From: Carex sylvatica
Lineage: Eukaryota > Streptophyta > Magnoliopsida > Poales > Cyperaceae
Direction: 5' to 3'
DNA: 19,744 nt
Assembly: GCA_964058845.1 (NCBI GenBank)
Contig: CAXKVR010000684.1
Coordinates: 1 to 19,744 of the forward strand
Both the position numbers and the translations under genes were made by a program. The notes under the pieces are model-generated. The model did no database searches. It was given only the letters and a program-made list of their open reading frames with translations, and was not told the origin of the DNA. This document shows positions 1-9,422 of this stretch, in pieces. Within the stretch, counting starts at the first letter, position 1; the number at the start of each line of letters is the position of its first letter.

Positions 1-450
1 GCCAAACCTACTATGTTAAAATCTTTACCCAACAAAACCTCAATTGATTCTAAATTATACATCAATTAACCCTCAATCATGTAATTACATCTAAATAAGC
101 CAGATTTAAGCCAATAAACCAGTAAATGAAATAGATATCCGAGGCCAAAATATATGAATAACAATAACAAAAAACTGTAGTGTATGTACTGCACCAATTA
201 TCAAATTTGTAACCAAATTCAAGCTGCAACATACAGCATATATAAACTAAATGAAAAAATATAGTAAAAAATGTAATTTCAATCCACAAAGAATTAATTC
301 TATTTATTTAATGTAATTTTAATCCACAAACAAACAGAATAATACTAATTAATCAAAGAAGTATACGTAATGTACAAGCACATATTAATTATTAATTCTG
401 GGTGATCTGACAACCTCACTAGTAAATCCATATGCAGTACCCTCACTGAT
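1..450. other. AT-rich intergenic DNA, no gene seen
   Basis: I see no coding region with plausible codon content on either strand. The only sizeable open frame (about 77-289, minus strand) is rich in Tyr, Phe and Cys, as expected for chance translation of AT-rich DNA. Its right end adjoins the possible minus-strand exon at 451-606, so 1-450 could hold the 3' UTR of that unit. Confidence 0.5.
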
Positions 451-514
451 TTAGACTCTTCCCTGAACACACATGTACACCTCTCCCTCCATCTGCAATG
501 CCCTCACTGATTTT
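425..514. repeat. Imperfect 61-bp-spaced direct repeat
   Basis: Two similar 29-bp blocks lie at 425-453 and 486-514, both ending in CCCTCACTGATTT. The second starts 61 bp after the first and most of the 29 positions agree. This looks like the remains of a local tandem duplication. The stop codon of the possible minus-strand exon (451-453) lies in one block. Confidence 0.6.
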
Positions 515-606
515 GTTAAGCATCTTAAATTTTGTTGCAATTGAATGAGCATCTGCATTGTACATGCATATTGAGCAAATATGTGTCTAATGCTCTCCAT
601 ATCAGC
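451..606 (-). other. Possible 3'-terminal coding exon, minus strand, unrecognised
   Basis: On the minus strand an acceptor-like TGTGCAG (AG at 608-609) is followed by 51 sense codons and a TAA at 451-453. The translation starts ADMESIRHIF and ends YMCVQGRV. It is Gln- and Leu-rich in the middle (MQMLIQLQQNL), so short helix or coiled coil is possible. Composition is more protein-like than the neighbouring DNA. I do not recognise a family. It could be the last exon of a minus-strand gene whose leader is the CT-rich block at 960-1285, a transposon-derived fragment, or chance. No matching donor exon could be defined with confidence. Confidence 0.25.
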
Positions 607-959
607 CCTGCACATGTAGCATATATTCGTTATGATCCATCCTTTACCTAATAAATTTCATTAATTGATACTTAGAAACTTTAACCATGCTTTCAGAAAA
701 TCAGAATAATTAATTGCATACCCAACTTTATGGTTTCGATCAAAACCCCATCACCGAATGTCAGATATCCCTCAAAACCAATCATCATTAATCAAAGCTC
801 ATTGATGAAAATGCAAGATTTTAAATTTTTATTTCCTTAATAGAAAATTAAAGTATTGTCTGAAAATACAAATAAACCAGATTGAAGTCACATATGGATC
901 CTGCTCGACACATTTCCAAAAATTAAGCATTCATTTTGTTTGTATTAAAGGAAAAAAAG
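607..959. other. AT-rich DNA, possible intron of the minus-strand unit
   Basis: No open frame of note is present on either strand. If 960-1285 and 451-606 belong to one minus-strand transcript, this stretch would contain its intron. A second acceptor-like sequence, TGTCGAGCAG read on the minus strand, lies near 900-910. No repeat structure was recognised. Confidence 0.4.
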
Positions 960-1285
960 AGTAGATTTTCTAGAACAAGCAAGAAATAAGGTGGTGAAGA
1001 GGGAGAGAGAGAGCAATACTTGGGGGATTCAACTCCTCTAATCAACAACAAAAAAGCAAGCAAGAAGATGGTGAAGACCCAAACCAACTATTGGATTCAG
1101 CTCCAATAAGGTAAAGGAAGGACACTAGATATGGCGAACACACACTGCTAGGATTTAAGCATGGCGAGCTGATAGTAGGTTGAGTGGCGAGACAGGCTGA
1201 GCGACTGGGAATCAGGGGAAGAGCCGCGGTGTCGGAGAGGGGAGAGTCGTGGAGCTGGAGAAACACAATTTAGGGTTTTTCTTCT
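960..1285 (-). promoter_or_regulatory. CT-rich leader-like block with telo-box, minus strand
   Basis: Read on the minus strand, this block opens with AAACCCTAAA near 1270, a telo-box common just upstream of or inside plant 5' leaders. A GC- and CT-rich stretch follows (CGACTCTCCCCTCTCCGAC and similar), then a CT microsatellite near 1000-1015. This is much less AT-rich than its surroundings and resembles a plant 5' UTR. The open frame here (about 1042-1266) has no ATG start and a Ser/Leu/Pro composition typical of translated CT-rich DNA, so I do not call a protein. It could be the first exon of a non-coding or spliced transcript, or a relic of a captured gene fragment. Confidence 0.3.
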
Positions 1286-1990
1286 TTGAGCGATCATAGA
1301 GAAAGAGAGACTCAAAGCCATTTTAGAGTGGCAATCTATACTGGAAGTAGACTATTACTTGTCTTTTCTTCTTTGAGCAAGCCACATAGAAAGGAGAAGA
1401 TCGATTGCGTTGGGAGGGAGAAACACAGACGCACATCAGAGAAAACACGTCTTCTGTTTGTTTTAAATGAAACAATTTTCATGTATATCTTTATGTGACG
1501 AATATATTTATAACTAAATGTAGACTTCTACACGCTTGACAACATGAAACATATGTATAAAATCAAAATTATTTATTAAAGGCTGAGATTGAGATGTATT
1601 TTGATCAGTGGCTGAGATTTATAGAATCAATGGCTGAGATTTGATGTGGGTGAATAGAGCTTTGAATCCTAAAAATTTCAACGTGGTATTATAATAGTCC
1701 TAATTATGTATTGAAGTTCAAAATCATTTTTTTTTCAAAACTCGCCAACAAATTCTGACCCAATCGATCGTCACTTTAACCTCCCCGACGTGTTGCTCAT
1801 CACAATCATCTCCTTCCTTTTCTTTCATAAAATCAGAAAACTCAAACTAATTATTACCTACAGTTCTAAAATACATAATATTGCGAGGTTCTAAAAAACA
1901 TGATATAGAGTTCATAAAAAGCAAAAAAACATGATATTGTGGAATTTTGGTGATTTTGAGAGGGAGGAGAGAGAAACGAGATTTTTATAG
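1286..1990. other. Intergenic DNA with short local repeats
   Basis: No gene is supported. Small repeats are visible: TCTTCTTTGAGC occurs near 1279 and again near 1367; GGCTGAGATT occurs three times (1581, 1610, 1632); AAAAAACATGATAT occurs near 1894 and 1925. A more GC-rich patch around 1740-1810, with CCCAATCGATCGTCAC and CTCCCCGACGTG, stands out but gives no open frame. Confidence 0.5.
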
Positions 1991-1994
1991 TGCA

Positions 1995-2018
1995 AAATAA
2001 ATAAATAAATAAATAAAT
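1995..2018. repeat. AAAT microsatellite
   Basis: Six tandem units of AAAT/AATA lie here, just before the palindrome at 2038-2062. Seen directly in the sequence. Confidence 0.85.
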
Positions 2019-2037
2019 CTCAAACTACAATATTTCT

Positions 2038-2142
2038 AAACCGTAATAAAATATTGCGGTTTGAATATTTTTAATAAAAATTCAAAAAATTGATTATTTG
2101 TGGTAAAATATATTTAAAGTTGGTTATTAATAAAAATGTCGG
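2038..2142. mobile_element. End of an element related to the foldback element at 10187-11203
   Basis: A palindromic motif, AAACCGTAATA...TATTGCGGTTT (2038-2062), resembles the subterminal palindromes of the foldback element. The segment ends with GGTTATTAATAAAAATGTCGG (2122-2142, one base mismatch allowed in spacing), close to the right terminus of that element, which has a GGTTATT...TTAATAA block and ends AAAAATGTCGG. I could not find a matching left terminus starting CCGACATTTTT upstream, so the copy is truncated, rearranged, or begins in DNA I cannot recognise. The left boundary given is only the first shared motif. Confidence 0.45.
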
Positions 2143-2586
2143 TACCCAGCGCATTAAAAAATTCAATTATGTGTACTTTGTATACCAGTAAATCCTACAT
2201 GATCAGTATCTTTTATTATGCTTTGGTCTACCAAGTTCTATGTATCCAATTAAATAGTCCAAGTGATCTGCTTGCCGTGCAAGAGCATCTATCAATTAAT
2301 TAATATATGCGATTTTGGCACTTATGAGGAATTTTTGATATGGTACTTCGCAATCAGAAGATCAAATCGTACTAGAAAACATATTTTTGTTTATGAAGAT
2401 ATGAACATCTAATATTTTCATATGAAAGTTTTCGTAAAATAGATAGAAAATAATTGTTATTTTTTTAGATAGATAGAAAATTATTATTATTGAATAGTAA
2501 GAATTTCTAGTCAGGTGATTTTCTACTGAGCTACAAAGATTAAAAAATTTGTAAAAACAATAATAAAAAAAAACAAAAAAACAAAA
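2143..2586. other. AT-rich intergenic DNA
   Basis: I see no gene. The open frame on the minus strand that covers 2362-2709 is Phe/Tyr/Ile/Lys-rich, as expected from AT-rich DNA, and has no recognisable domain. Confidence 0.5.
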
Positions 2587-2661
2587 GTTGATCTCAAAGT
2601 ATATTTTCATATAAAAATCATGTTGAGCGATTTGTATTAACTGTTTGAACTTTGAAAATGA
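2587..2661. repeat. Dispersed repeat, copy A
   Basis: This block matches 8931-9001 in the same orientation, at roughly four positions in five. Shared words include ATATTTT, CATRTTGAGCG, TTTG and ACTTTGAAAA. Both copies follow an A-rich tract. The spacing of the pair (about 6.3 kb) differs from the offset between the duplicated KAS upstream regions (about 5.1 kb). It is therefore either an independent dispersed repeat or part of the same duplication with indels. Confidence 0.6.
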
Positions 2662-3335
2662 CAATATGAATTCATAATCCAGACTAATCCGCACATTGTA
2701 AAGTATCATAGTCTGTTAGTTTTTGTTTTTTAGCCTATATTCATTTGTAATGAAAATAATACCGGACGTTGTTCTAAAAAATAAAACTTCTTTTTGATTT
2801 TACAGAAAAATTCCATTTTTGTTCTCCGAAAATTATTTTTTGAACGAAAACGAAAACCAAATTGAAAGTTGTCTTTTAACCACTTATTAATTAAGTCCAT
2901 TAAATCCATCAATTACCCACAGGTACAAATTTAAATAAACAAAAAAGGTCTAGCTTTGTCTTTATCATAAAAAAAAAACAAAGTACAACTTTTTTTTATA
3001 TTATGTGCTTCCTCTTCTCAACTCTTATTGCACCTTTCTATTTGAAAAATTGGAAAATGCTGCCATTTCATTCAAGATGCACACCATTCATATAATATAA
3101 GGGTTGAGGAAATGACCAAATTAACTTATTAGCTTCTATAATTCAAATATTAAGTTAGCTCCACTTGCAATGTGGGAGTTAAATAATTAATTAATTAACC
3201 ATTTTCAAGGTACATAATTAGGAGATGCTGCAAGTCAAGTCTCATGTGTGATGTGAAAAATATTGGGATTGTGAAGTAATCAAATTAAGACGTCTGATCA
3301 ATTTCAATAATTAAGTCAGCAAATGATTTTTATAA
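2662..3335. other. AT-rich intergenic DNA
   Basis: Nothing codes here that I can support. A minus-strand frame at 2730-2912 (60 codons) has no family resemblance. Poly-A and poly-T runs are frequent (for example near 2967-2978). Confidence 0.5.
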
Positions 3336-3725
3336 AAGTAGAACTATAGAGTGTTTTTAAGTTCACCAAGTTCTTTTGTGAACTCAACTCTAAAATTTAT
3401 CGGATTTGATTTCTAATAACAAATTTAAATTGTTGAAACCTATCTACATTACGAGTGATGTATTACATGCAAAATTTTTAAACTTTCGAATTAATTTAGT
3501 ATAAAGTCAATTGGTCAAAGTAGAAGGTTTATAAATTAAATTTAATGCATTTAATTTTTGAACGTTTTTTACTACTTGACTCTATACAAAATTAATTCAA
3601 AAAGACACATCACTTGTAAGATAGATGAGTTTTAACGGTCCAGATTCGTCATTTCAATATGTTAAATTTTAAAATTGAGTTCACATAAAAACTTAGAATT
3701 TAAAAATACTCAAGTTCTACTATAG
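3336..3725. mobile_element. MITE-like element with long inverted repeats
   Basis: The left part reads AGTAGAACTATAGAGTG, then TTTTTAAGTTC and TGTGAACTCAA, then TCTACATTACGAGTGATGT. The reverse complement of the right part gives the same blocks in the same order: ACACTATAGTAGAACTTGAG, TTTTTAAATTC, TGTGAACTCAA and ATCTTACAAGTGATGT. The arms are therefore about 170 bp each with many substitutions and a short AT-rich centre. No open frame is present. This is the form of a non-autonomous DNA transposon or foldback MITE. I could not fix the target-site duplication, so the superfamily is unassigned. Confidence 0.6.
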
Positions 3726-4239
3726 TGTAGAGCTTCTTTTTCACACCCTTTAGCTTGACTAGTGAAGTGGATTAACAAAATTATTAAATAGAACTTGATA
3801 GTAACTTCTTGTAATTTCTGCAATATAATCTTATTTATTGACATTATAATATGTTTTGAAGTATTTCTTTAGAATTGTTCTGTGGGATTTTTTATTTATT
3901 TATGAATCATGATAAAAATACTATGTATAAAAAAGATCAATATAGGAACGTGTGATACTGATGTATGAATATATTTTTTAAAGTAAAATTGAAAATCAAG
4001 TCATTTAATTATTTAATATTTTCTTTACTGCAACAAAAAGGTTAATCTATGGGAGTTTCGCAAGGACGCTTTAATATTTTCTTAAATTGACGCATATAAT
4101 AAAAAGTCTACAAGTTGAATTCGAACAATTTATTTTTACTTAATAAATATTACCAACTAATTGTATTGTAAGTTCCTTGCGCCAAATGGTAATCAAGATA
4201 CATGCTAAAATAGTAAGCACGCCATCTCCACTCCTGAAT
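3726..4239. other. Intergenic DNA upstream of the first KAS gene
   Basis: No coding region or clear repeat is visible. This is the distal upstream region of the KAS gene at 4750. The part recognisably shared with the second KAS locus begins only after about 4240. Confidence 0.5.
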
Positions 4240-4330
4240 AGCTACCCAACCAAATAAGAGTCCGGATCCTCCGCATTACCTCAGCGTTTGAAATACCTTA
4301 GGTGATATGAATTACCAATAAACCGCCTCT
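4240..4330. repeat. Repeat block shared with 9240-9422
   Basis: CAAATAAGAGTCCGGATCC, then CATTACCTCA, then ACCTTAGGTGATATGA and TTACCAATAAACCGC match the same words in order at 9246-9420. Copy 2 has about 96 extra bases between CATTACCTCA and the last block. The extra segment is bounded by CACTATTTGAG (9279-9289) and CACTGTTTGAG (9375-9385), so copy 1 may have lost it by recombination between those short repeats. The block marks the upstream side of the KAS locus duplication. Confidence 0.65.
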
Positions 4331-4974
4331 GTGTACAACTTCAATGCACATAGAAATTGAGGGAAATACCAACACAGATACAAGTACAACAGTGGTCTCT
4401 TTCAGAGAAAAGCAAAACGGACATTAACTATATAAAAGAAAACAAAAGAAATGGAAAGAAGAAGAAATCAGAAACAAAACTACGTATGATCTTTACTACA
4501 TATATACTATATTAGGATGTACTGTATCATCAATGCATAAAATCACCACCTTGCCTCGTCGTTCATATCGCCATAACTCCATCATCTGATAAACCAACCT
4601 ATCAATCCTTCCAATCTCAGAAAAATAATAAAAATATAGTACAACATATCAGAAATTTTTTTTTTTTTTTTTTTTAAAGAGAATTAGAGATCCCCTTTTA
4701 CCTCATCTTCCCTCCATTATCTCCCCTTGTTAAACCTCTCAATTCCATCATGCACAATTCTCTCCTTTTTTATCAACCAATTCTCTACACTCATCCGACA
4801 CACCATCGTCTCCAATGCCGTGCATCTGCCTCAGTTACTGTCTCGGCGTCGCGCAGAGAAACCGACCCCAAAAAGCGAGTCGTCATAACTGGCATGGGGC
4901 TAGTATCTGTATTTGGAAATGATGTTGATAAATTCTACGACAGGTTGTTGGAAGGACGGAGTGGAATCGGGCTG
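4317..4974 (+). repeat. Tandem duplication, unit 1 (promoter, leader and start of KAS)
   Basis: This segment aligns along its whole length with 19058-19744. It covers the upstream region, 5' leader and first 75 codons of KAS. Differences are mostly substitutions. A poly-T run of about 18 bases at 4656-4674 is replaced by unrelated bases in unit 2, and unit 2 has an extra GAAAACAAAAGAAAT repeat near 19175-19205. Similarity must continue beyond the window's right edge. Confidence 0.95.
4429..4437 (+). promoter_or_regulatory. TATA-like box upstream of KAS copy 1
   Basis: TATATAAAA sits about 310 bp before the KAS start codon, in the conserved upstream block. If it is the functional TATA box, transcription would start near 4460-4470, leaving a leader of about 280 bases. 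The aligned site in copy 2 reads TATCTAAAA. Another AT-rich candidate is the TATATACTATATT stretch at 4500-4513. No experimental start site can be inferred. Confidence 0.4.
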
Positions 4975-7900
4975 ATTGATAGATTTGAAACATCAAATTT
5001 TCCTACCAGAATTGGTGGTCAGATCAAGGATTTCTCATCTGAAGGTTATATAGATAGTGAGAATGATATGAAATTGGATGATTGCTGGAAGTACTGCCTT
5101 GTTGGTGGCAAGAAGGCTTTGGAAAACGCAGGACTTGGTGTTGGTACAGCAGAGCATAAGAAGGTTTGGTTTTATCTTGTGCAAGATTTCATTTTTTTTT
5201 TTCTTTTACAATTTTGGTGGTTTTTTAGCATGAATTTTTTCTTTCAGTTTTGGTTGAGTTCAAAAATATTACTATTTCAAAAGTTTTTTAGCATGCATTG
5301 TTTAAAAATAAAAATATGCAGAAATATGTGGACGTCATATATTTTGGTAATTCTATGTTAGTGTCCATCATATTTTTCTTGAAGGATAAAAAAAAAAACA
5401 ATAATAGCATTAAATTAATTAGTATCTTTTGTATAAGAAAATTTGTTTCATAATCTCATTTGTTAGTCAAAAATCTTATTATTGCATACAATTTTTTTCC
5501 CACCTCCCAGTGAACAAATTAATAAATGACACTTTTCTAAATAAAAAATTATTATAATTTCCAAATTTAAATTTTAGCCACTTGATGTACGTCAAACTAT
5601 AATGTATTTCAAAGTTGGATACATGCTGTAAAATAATCCTATGAATTTTATTTTTCCTCACCGTCAATTACATCATTTGACATATTCAATGTAGATCAAC
5701 AAATCGCGTGCGGGAGTACTAGTAGGTTCCGGCATGGGAGGCGTTGGTACCTTTTCTGAAGGGCTCAAAGTCTTAAGAGATGGAGGGTACCAAGAATTGT
5801 CAGCAAATCTCATTCCATACATGGTGACCAACATGGGATCCACATTGCTCGGGATTGATATCGGGTTTCTCGGTCCCACCTACTCCATCTCCACCGCATG
5901 TGCCACCTCCAACTACTGCTTTCATGCAGCTGCAAATCATATCAAGAAAGGCATTGTCGACGTAATGTTGGCTGGTGGGACCGAAGCATGTATTCTTCCA
6001 GCTGGTTTGGCTGGCTTTGTTGCGTGCCGGTACGCATGCTTTCTGATAAAAACCTGATTATACAGCAATTTCAATATAATCCAGACCTGGTAATGAACCA
6101 AGGTATAGAATGCTCTAAAAATAATATACTGTCCACATATTTATGTGAACTGAAAACTCTTAAAATGTAAATTAAGTTCCTGAGCTTATCTGCTGATGTT
6201 AGTAGTAAGTGGAATTTACTTAACAATAAAAGTGATGTATCTTACTAGATGAAGAAAGTGACATCACGCGTCACATATCAATTTCGAATAACAGAAACCA
6301 ATTATTTACAACACTAAAGAGATATCTGTATATTAAGCAACCCTATAACCAGGTACCAAGTGTATCCGCAAATTGTAATTAATGCAGTTAATACTGTCAA
6401 TTTATGTTTCCTTTGTTGTGAACATAAGAATGTCTGAGAAAAAATGACAAGAGTATAGAGTACTTGAACAATTGTGTTGCTAGAAATACTTAAACTTACA
6501 ACTTACAAAAAGTACAAACAGATGAATGCGTCTGGTATACTAGGAGTTTGACAAAAAAAAAATATATATATGAAAAGAACTGAAATTTTACGAATTTAGC
6601 AATGGTGCGCTGGGGGCTACTCTTAAAGAAGACCAGTAATGAGCAAACAAAAGAAATATTCAGAAAAGCAAAACTAGATCGATTATATCGTCATCAAACT
6701 GCTTGTTCAAAAACACTTTTGTTTTTGGGAAACTACTTGTTCAAAAACATATTAAGGGAAGTATTCATGTACACATTAATTAAATACCTTTATGATCTCT
6801 TGAACCTTAAGCAAGCAACCATATACTATACATGTTTCTGTTTGAGGAGGCCATAAATCCTATGCCTTAAATTACCACCACAAGTGAACATCATTTTTAT
6901 TTGCAGGGCACTTTCACAAAGGAATGATGACCCTACTACCGCTTCAAGGCCATGGGACAAGGGGCGCGATGGATTTGTCATGGGAGAAGGCGCCGGAGTT
7001 CTGGTACTTTAAATTTTAATCATTCTTTGATTGTACATAGTAGCAAGTCAAATGTAAACACCAAAGGATAAATCAGTCTCTGTACTGGTAGAAATGATTC
7101 GGCTAAATTTGTCAAATTAAAGGTGATGGAAAGCTTGGAGCATGCCATGAAAAGGGATGCCCCGATAATTGCAGAATATTTAGGAGGCGCTGTGAATTGC
7201 GATGCATATCATATAACTGATCCCAGGGCTGACGGGCTCGGTGTCTCGAACTGCATCAAGCAAGGTTTAGAAAATGCAGGAGTTGCTCCGGAAGAGGTAA
7301 TTAATTAATCTCCCTCTTTCTCAATTAATAAATGAGATAATAACATGAATTAGTGTCACACTTTTGGTCTTTTTAATCATGAATGAAATAAGAAATACAA
7401 GAAGAGAAAATACAAATTTTTGAATCCTACTGGAGTACTGGTAAATTGAGGGTTAATTAAAACAGTAAGCAGATATTAAATAATTTTGGATTTAAATTTT
7501 ATTGAAGATTTGGATTTATAAATAACGTGTACTTGATCTAATTTAGATTGTTTATTATATTTTTTAAGGTGAATTACATAAATGCTCATGCAACCTCAAC
7601 TCTTACGGGTGATTTGGCGGAAATCAATGCACTAAAACAGGTGTTTAAAAGCACATCAGAGATTAAGATGAATGGAACAAAGGTTTCCTTTTCTTCTTCT
7701 TCTTGTTTTTTTTTTTTTTTTCAAATTTCATTTATTCCAGATATCTCTTGTTTATTTTCATCCTAAATTGAGGCTTCACATTGATTTAATTTGTATTAAT
7801 ATTTTTTTCTTTTTCTTTTCATCATTCATAGTCTATGATAGGGCATTGTCTTGGTGCTGCTGGAGGAATGGAGGCAATTGCAATCATCAAAGCAATAACA

Positions 7901-8516
7901 ACTGGTTGGTTGCATCCAACCATAAATCAATTTGTGAGTTCTTTAAACTTACACTAGCTAGTCTATTTAAAGGAAACCTTTTGAACTTGTGATTTTTTTT
8001 AATTAATACTAATCATCTGTAGCCTGTAGGTAATTGCTAAATTAATTAGATGGTATAATATACTGTCTTGAAGCTGAACAAGAGTTGCACCTAATTAAAA
8101 TTTAAAAACCAAAAACTTGCTTGATTTGTCCATTTATGTTAACCAAGAAGATGGATTGAATAGACACAATGGTTCAGAAATTTAACCAATGATATAGATT
8201 TGCTACTTGACCTATATGTCAAATACACTTGATTCTTTTTGTTTTTTATGATGAAGTTTTTATTTTTGTTCTACCAAAAATTGCAGAATATAGATCCTAA
8301 TGTCGAACTTAATACAGTCCCAAACAAGAAACAAGAACATGAAGTTAATGTTGGTGAGTAGACTAATTAATTCTTGTCATTTTAAGATAATTCTCTCTCC
8401 CCTGTTTCACTATTTCCCCTTTAATATTTTTGAACATTTTTTTTCCAGCTATCTCAAACTCATTTGGATTTGGAGGCCACAATGCAGTTGTTGTCTTTGC
8501 ACCCTTTGAAGCATAA
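4750..8516 (+). CDS. KAS1-like: 3-oxoacyl-[acyl-carrier-protein] synthase I-like, plastid (KAS I), 8 exons
   Basis: This condensing enzyme of plastid type II fatty acid synthesis joins malonyl-ACP to a growing acyl-ACP with loss of CO2. Exons: 4750-5163, 5695-6029, 6907-7003, 7123-7296, 7569-7682, 7832-7933, 8287-8353, 8449-8516. All introns are GT-AG, phases join cleanly, and the product is 456 aa with a TAA stop, close to usual plant KAS I length. Residues 1 to about 35 are basic and Ser-rich, as in a transit peptide. [12 protein letters not shown] starts the thiolase-fold core. The nucleophile is Cys207 (STACATSN). The other active-site residues are His347 (NAHATST), Lys378 and His383 ([14 protein letters not shown]), and NSFGFGGHN lies near the C-terminus. 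Motifs such as [11 protein letters not shown] and GHCLGAAGG favour KAS I over KAS II. A conserved Glu in GESGI is Arg70 here. A second copy starts at 19520. Function is inferred from motifs only. Confidence 0.93.
6030..6906 (+). other. Largest KAS intron (877 bp)
   Basis: This intron splits the Arg codon of GFVACR (CG|G). It begins GTACGC and ends TTGCAG. Open frames inside it, including one at 6602-6856, have AT-rich random composition and no recognisable domain. I see no nested element. Confidence 0.85.
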
Positions 8517-8930
8517 TTATATCTAATTAATTACGACTTGTGACAAATCGTCCTTTATTTCTAATTAATATAGATTATGATTGGCAGTGAATTTCTTTTC
8601 ATGGACAAGTAAGGTACATGAAAAATATGATAATTAGAGGTCATCTTTGAGCCATAATAATTAGCATTAATTCACTACTTTTGTTATTGCTTGTCATATA
8701 TCAGTAATTCCAAGTTGCAGAGCACAAACTTTTTATTTGTATAATCCATATTGGTATTCTTAAATTCCTTGAAATTATGATAGTAAGAGATGTGGATGGA
8801 CTTAATTTAATTGTAATTCATTAATCAGTTCAAAATCACTGTTTTAAGGAGATTCTGGATCATCCGAAAAAAGTGATTTTGTACCTATGTAAAAAAAATA
8901 GTAAAAAAATTCTAAAAAAAATATAAAATT
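8517..8930. other. 3' flank of KAS copy 1
   Basis: AT-rich DNA after the KAS stop, expected to hold the 3' UTR and polyadenylation site. Several AATAAT/AATATA-like near-matches are present, but none can be singled out. No gene is visible. Confidence 0.5.
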
Positions 8931-9001
8931 TGGTCTCCAAGAATATTTTATTATGAATATCATATTGAGCGGTTTGAATCAACTGTTCGGACTTTGAAAA
9001 C
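8931..9001. repeat. Dispersed repeat, copy B
   Basis: This is the partner of 2587-2661 in the same orientation, at roughly four in five identical positions, again after an A-rich tract (8890-8930). The downstream DNA (9010-9200) does not match what follows copy A, so the similarity ends near 9001. Confidence 0.6.
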
Positions 9002-9226
9002 ATAGATAAAGAATGTGGAGCATATTAATTGGAACACAAAATTGTGGTGCAAGAGTATTTTTAATTTGGTAAAAAATATCATTTTAGTTCATTTATACCA
9101 TGCCATGTTCGTTTGCAAGAGTATTTTTTGGTCACAATATACAACCATCAAAACATACCAATTTCATTTAAAATTTGTCACAATATATAGCGAGCAGATA
9201 GAATTCAAACTCAAACGATAAAGAAC

Positions 9227-9422
9227 CTTAGGTGATATGAACTCATCAAATAACATGTCAGGATCTTCGACATTACCTCACTATTTGAGTTTGAATTCGG
9301 ACCAAACCAGTAAGTAATACACGAGTCTGTTTAAGATTCATGGTATTATATAACGAATAGATCAGATTCAAACCCACTGTTTGAGATACCTTAGGTGATG
9401 TGAGTTACCAATAAACCGCTTT
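9227..9422. repeat. Upstream flank of the second KAS copy, left of the LINE
   Basis: This segment matches 4240-4329 in order (GGATCTTCGACATTACCTCA; ACCTTAGGTGATGTGAGTTACC; AATAAACCGC). The word CCTTAGGTGAT occurs twice (9227 and 9389). After the LINE, the alignment to unit 1 resumes at 19058. The segment is therefore the left half of the second locus, cut off by the insertion. The ATTCAAAC words near 9200 and 9365 faintly resemble a reversed tRNA B box, so a SINE origin for this repeat is possible but unproven. Confidence 0.7.
9410..9422 (+). repeat. LINE target-site duplication, left copy
   Basis: AATAAACCGCTTT here is repeated exactly at 19058-19070, after the LINE A-tail. The unoccupied paralogous site at 4317-4329 (AATAAACCGCCTC) shows one copy only. 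Two of the leading bases could belong to the A-tail, so the duplication is 11-13 bp. Confidence 0.92.

Noticed and set aside
1042..1266. Minus-strand open frame rich in Ser, Leu and Pro
   Set aside because: It lacks an ATG and its composition follows from a CT-rich leader-like sequence; a UTR-type explanation is simpler.
2362..2912. Minus-strand open frames as new proteins
   Set aside because: They are Phe/Tyr/Ile/Lys/Asn-rich translations of AT-rich DNA with no domain, no splice logic and part of a dispersed repeat inside.
5898..6170. Plus-strand frame overlapping KAS exon 2
   Set aside because: It is an alternative frame of a conserved exon; the KAS frame has the active-site Cys and family motifs.
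6602..6856. Open frame inside the largest KAS intron as a nested gene
   Set aside because: No recognisable domain, random-like composition and no promoter or splice evidence.
7672..7992. Frame with poly-Phe across KAS intron 5 and exon 6
   Set aside because: It arises from an intronic pyrimidine tract and the wrong frame of exon 6.
4750..8516. KAS II (FabF-type) or KAS III assignment
   Set aside because: The Cys-His-Lys-His pattern excludes KAS III, and [20 protein letters not shown] and the C-terminal segment fit KAS I better than KAS II.
9360..9420. tRNA gene or clear SINE
   Set aside because: Only a faint B-box-like word is present, with no A box at the right spacing and no cloverleaf; kept only as a possibility in the repeat entry.
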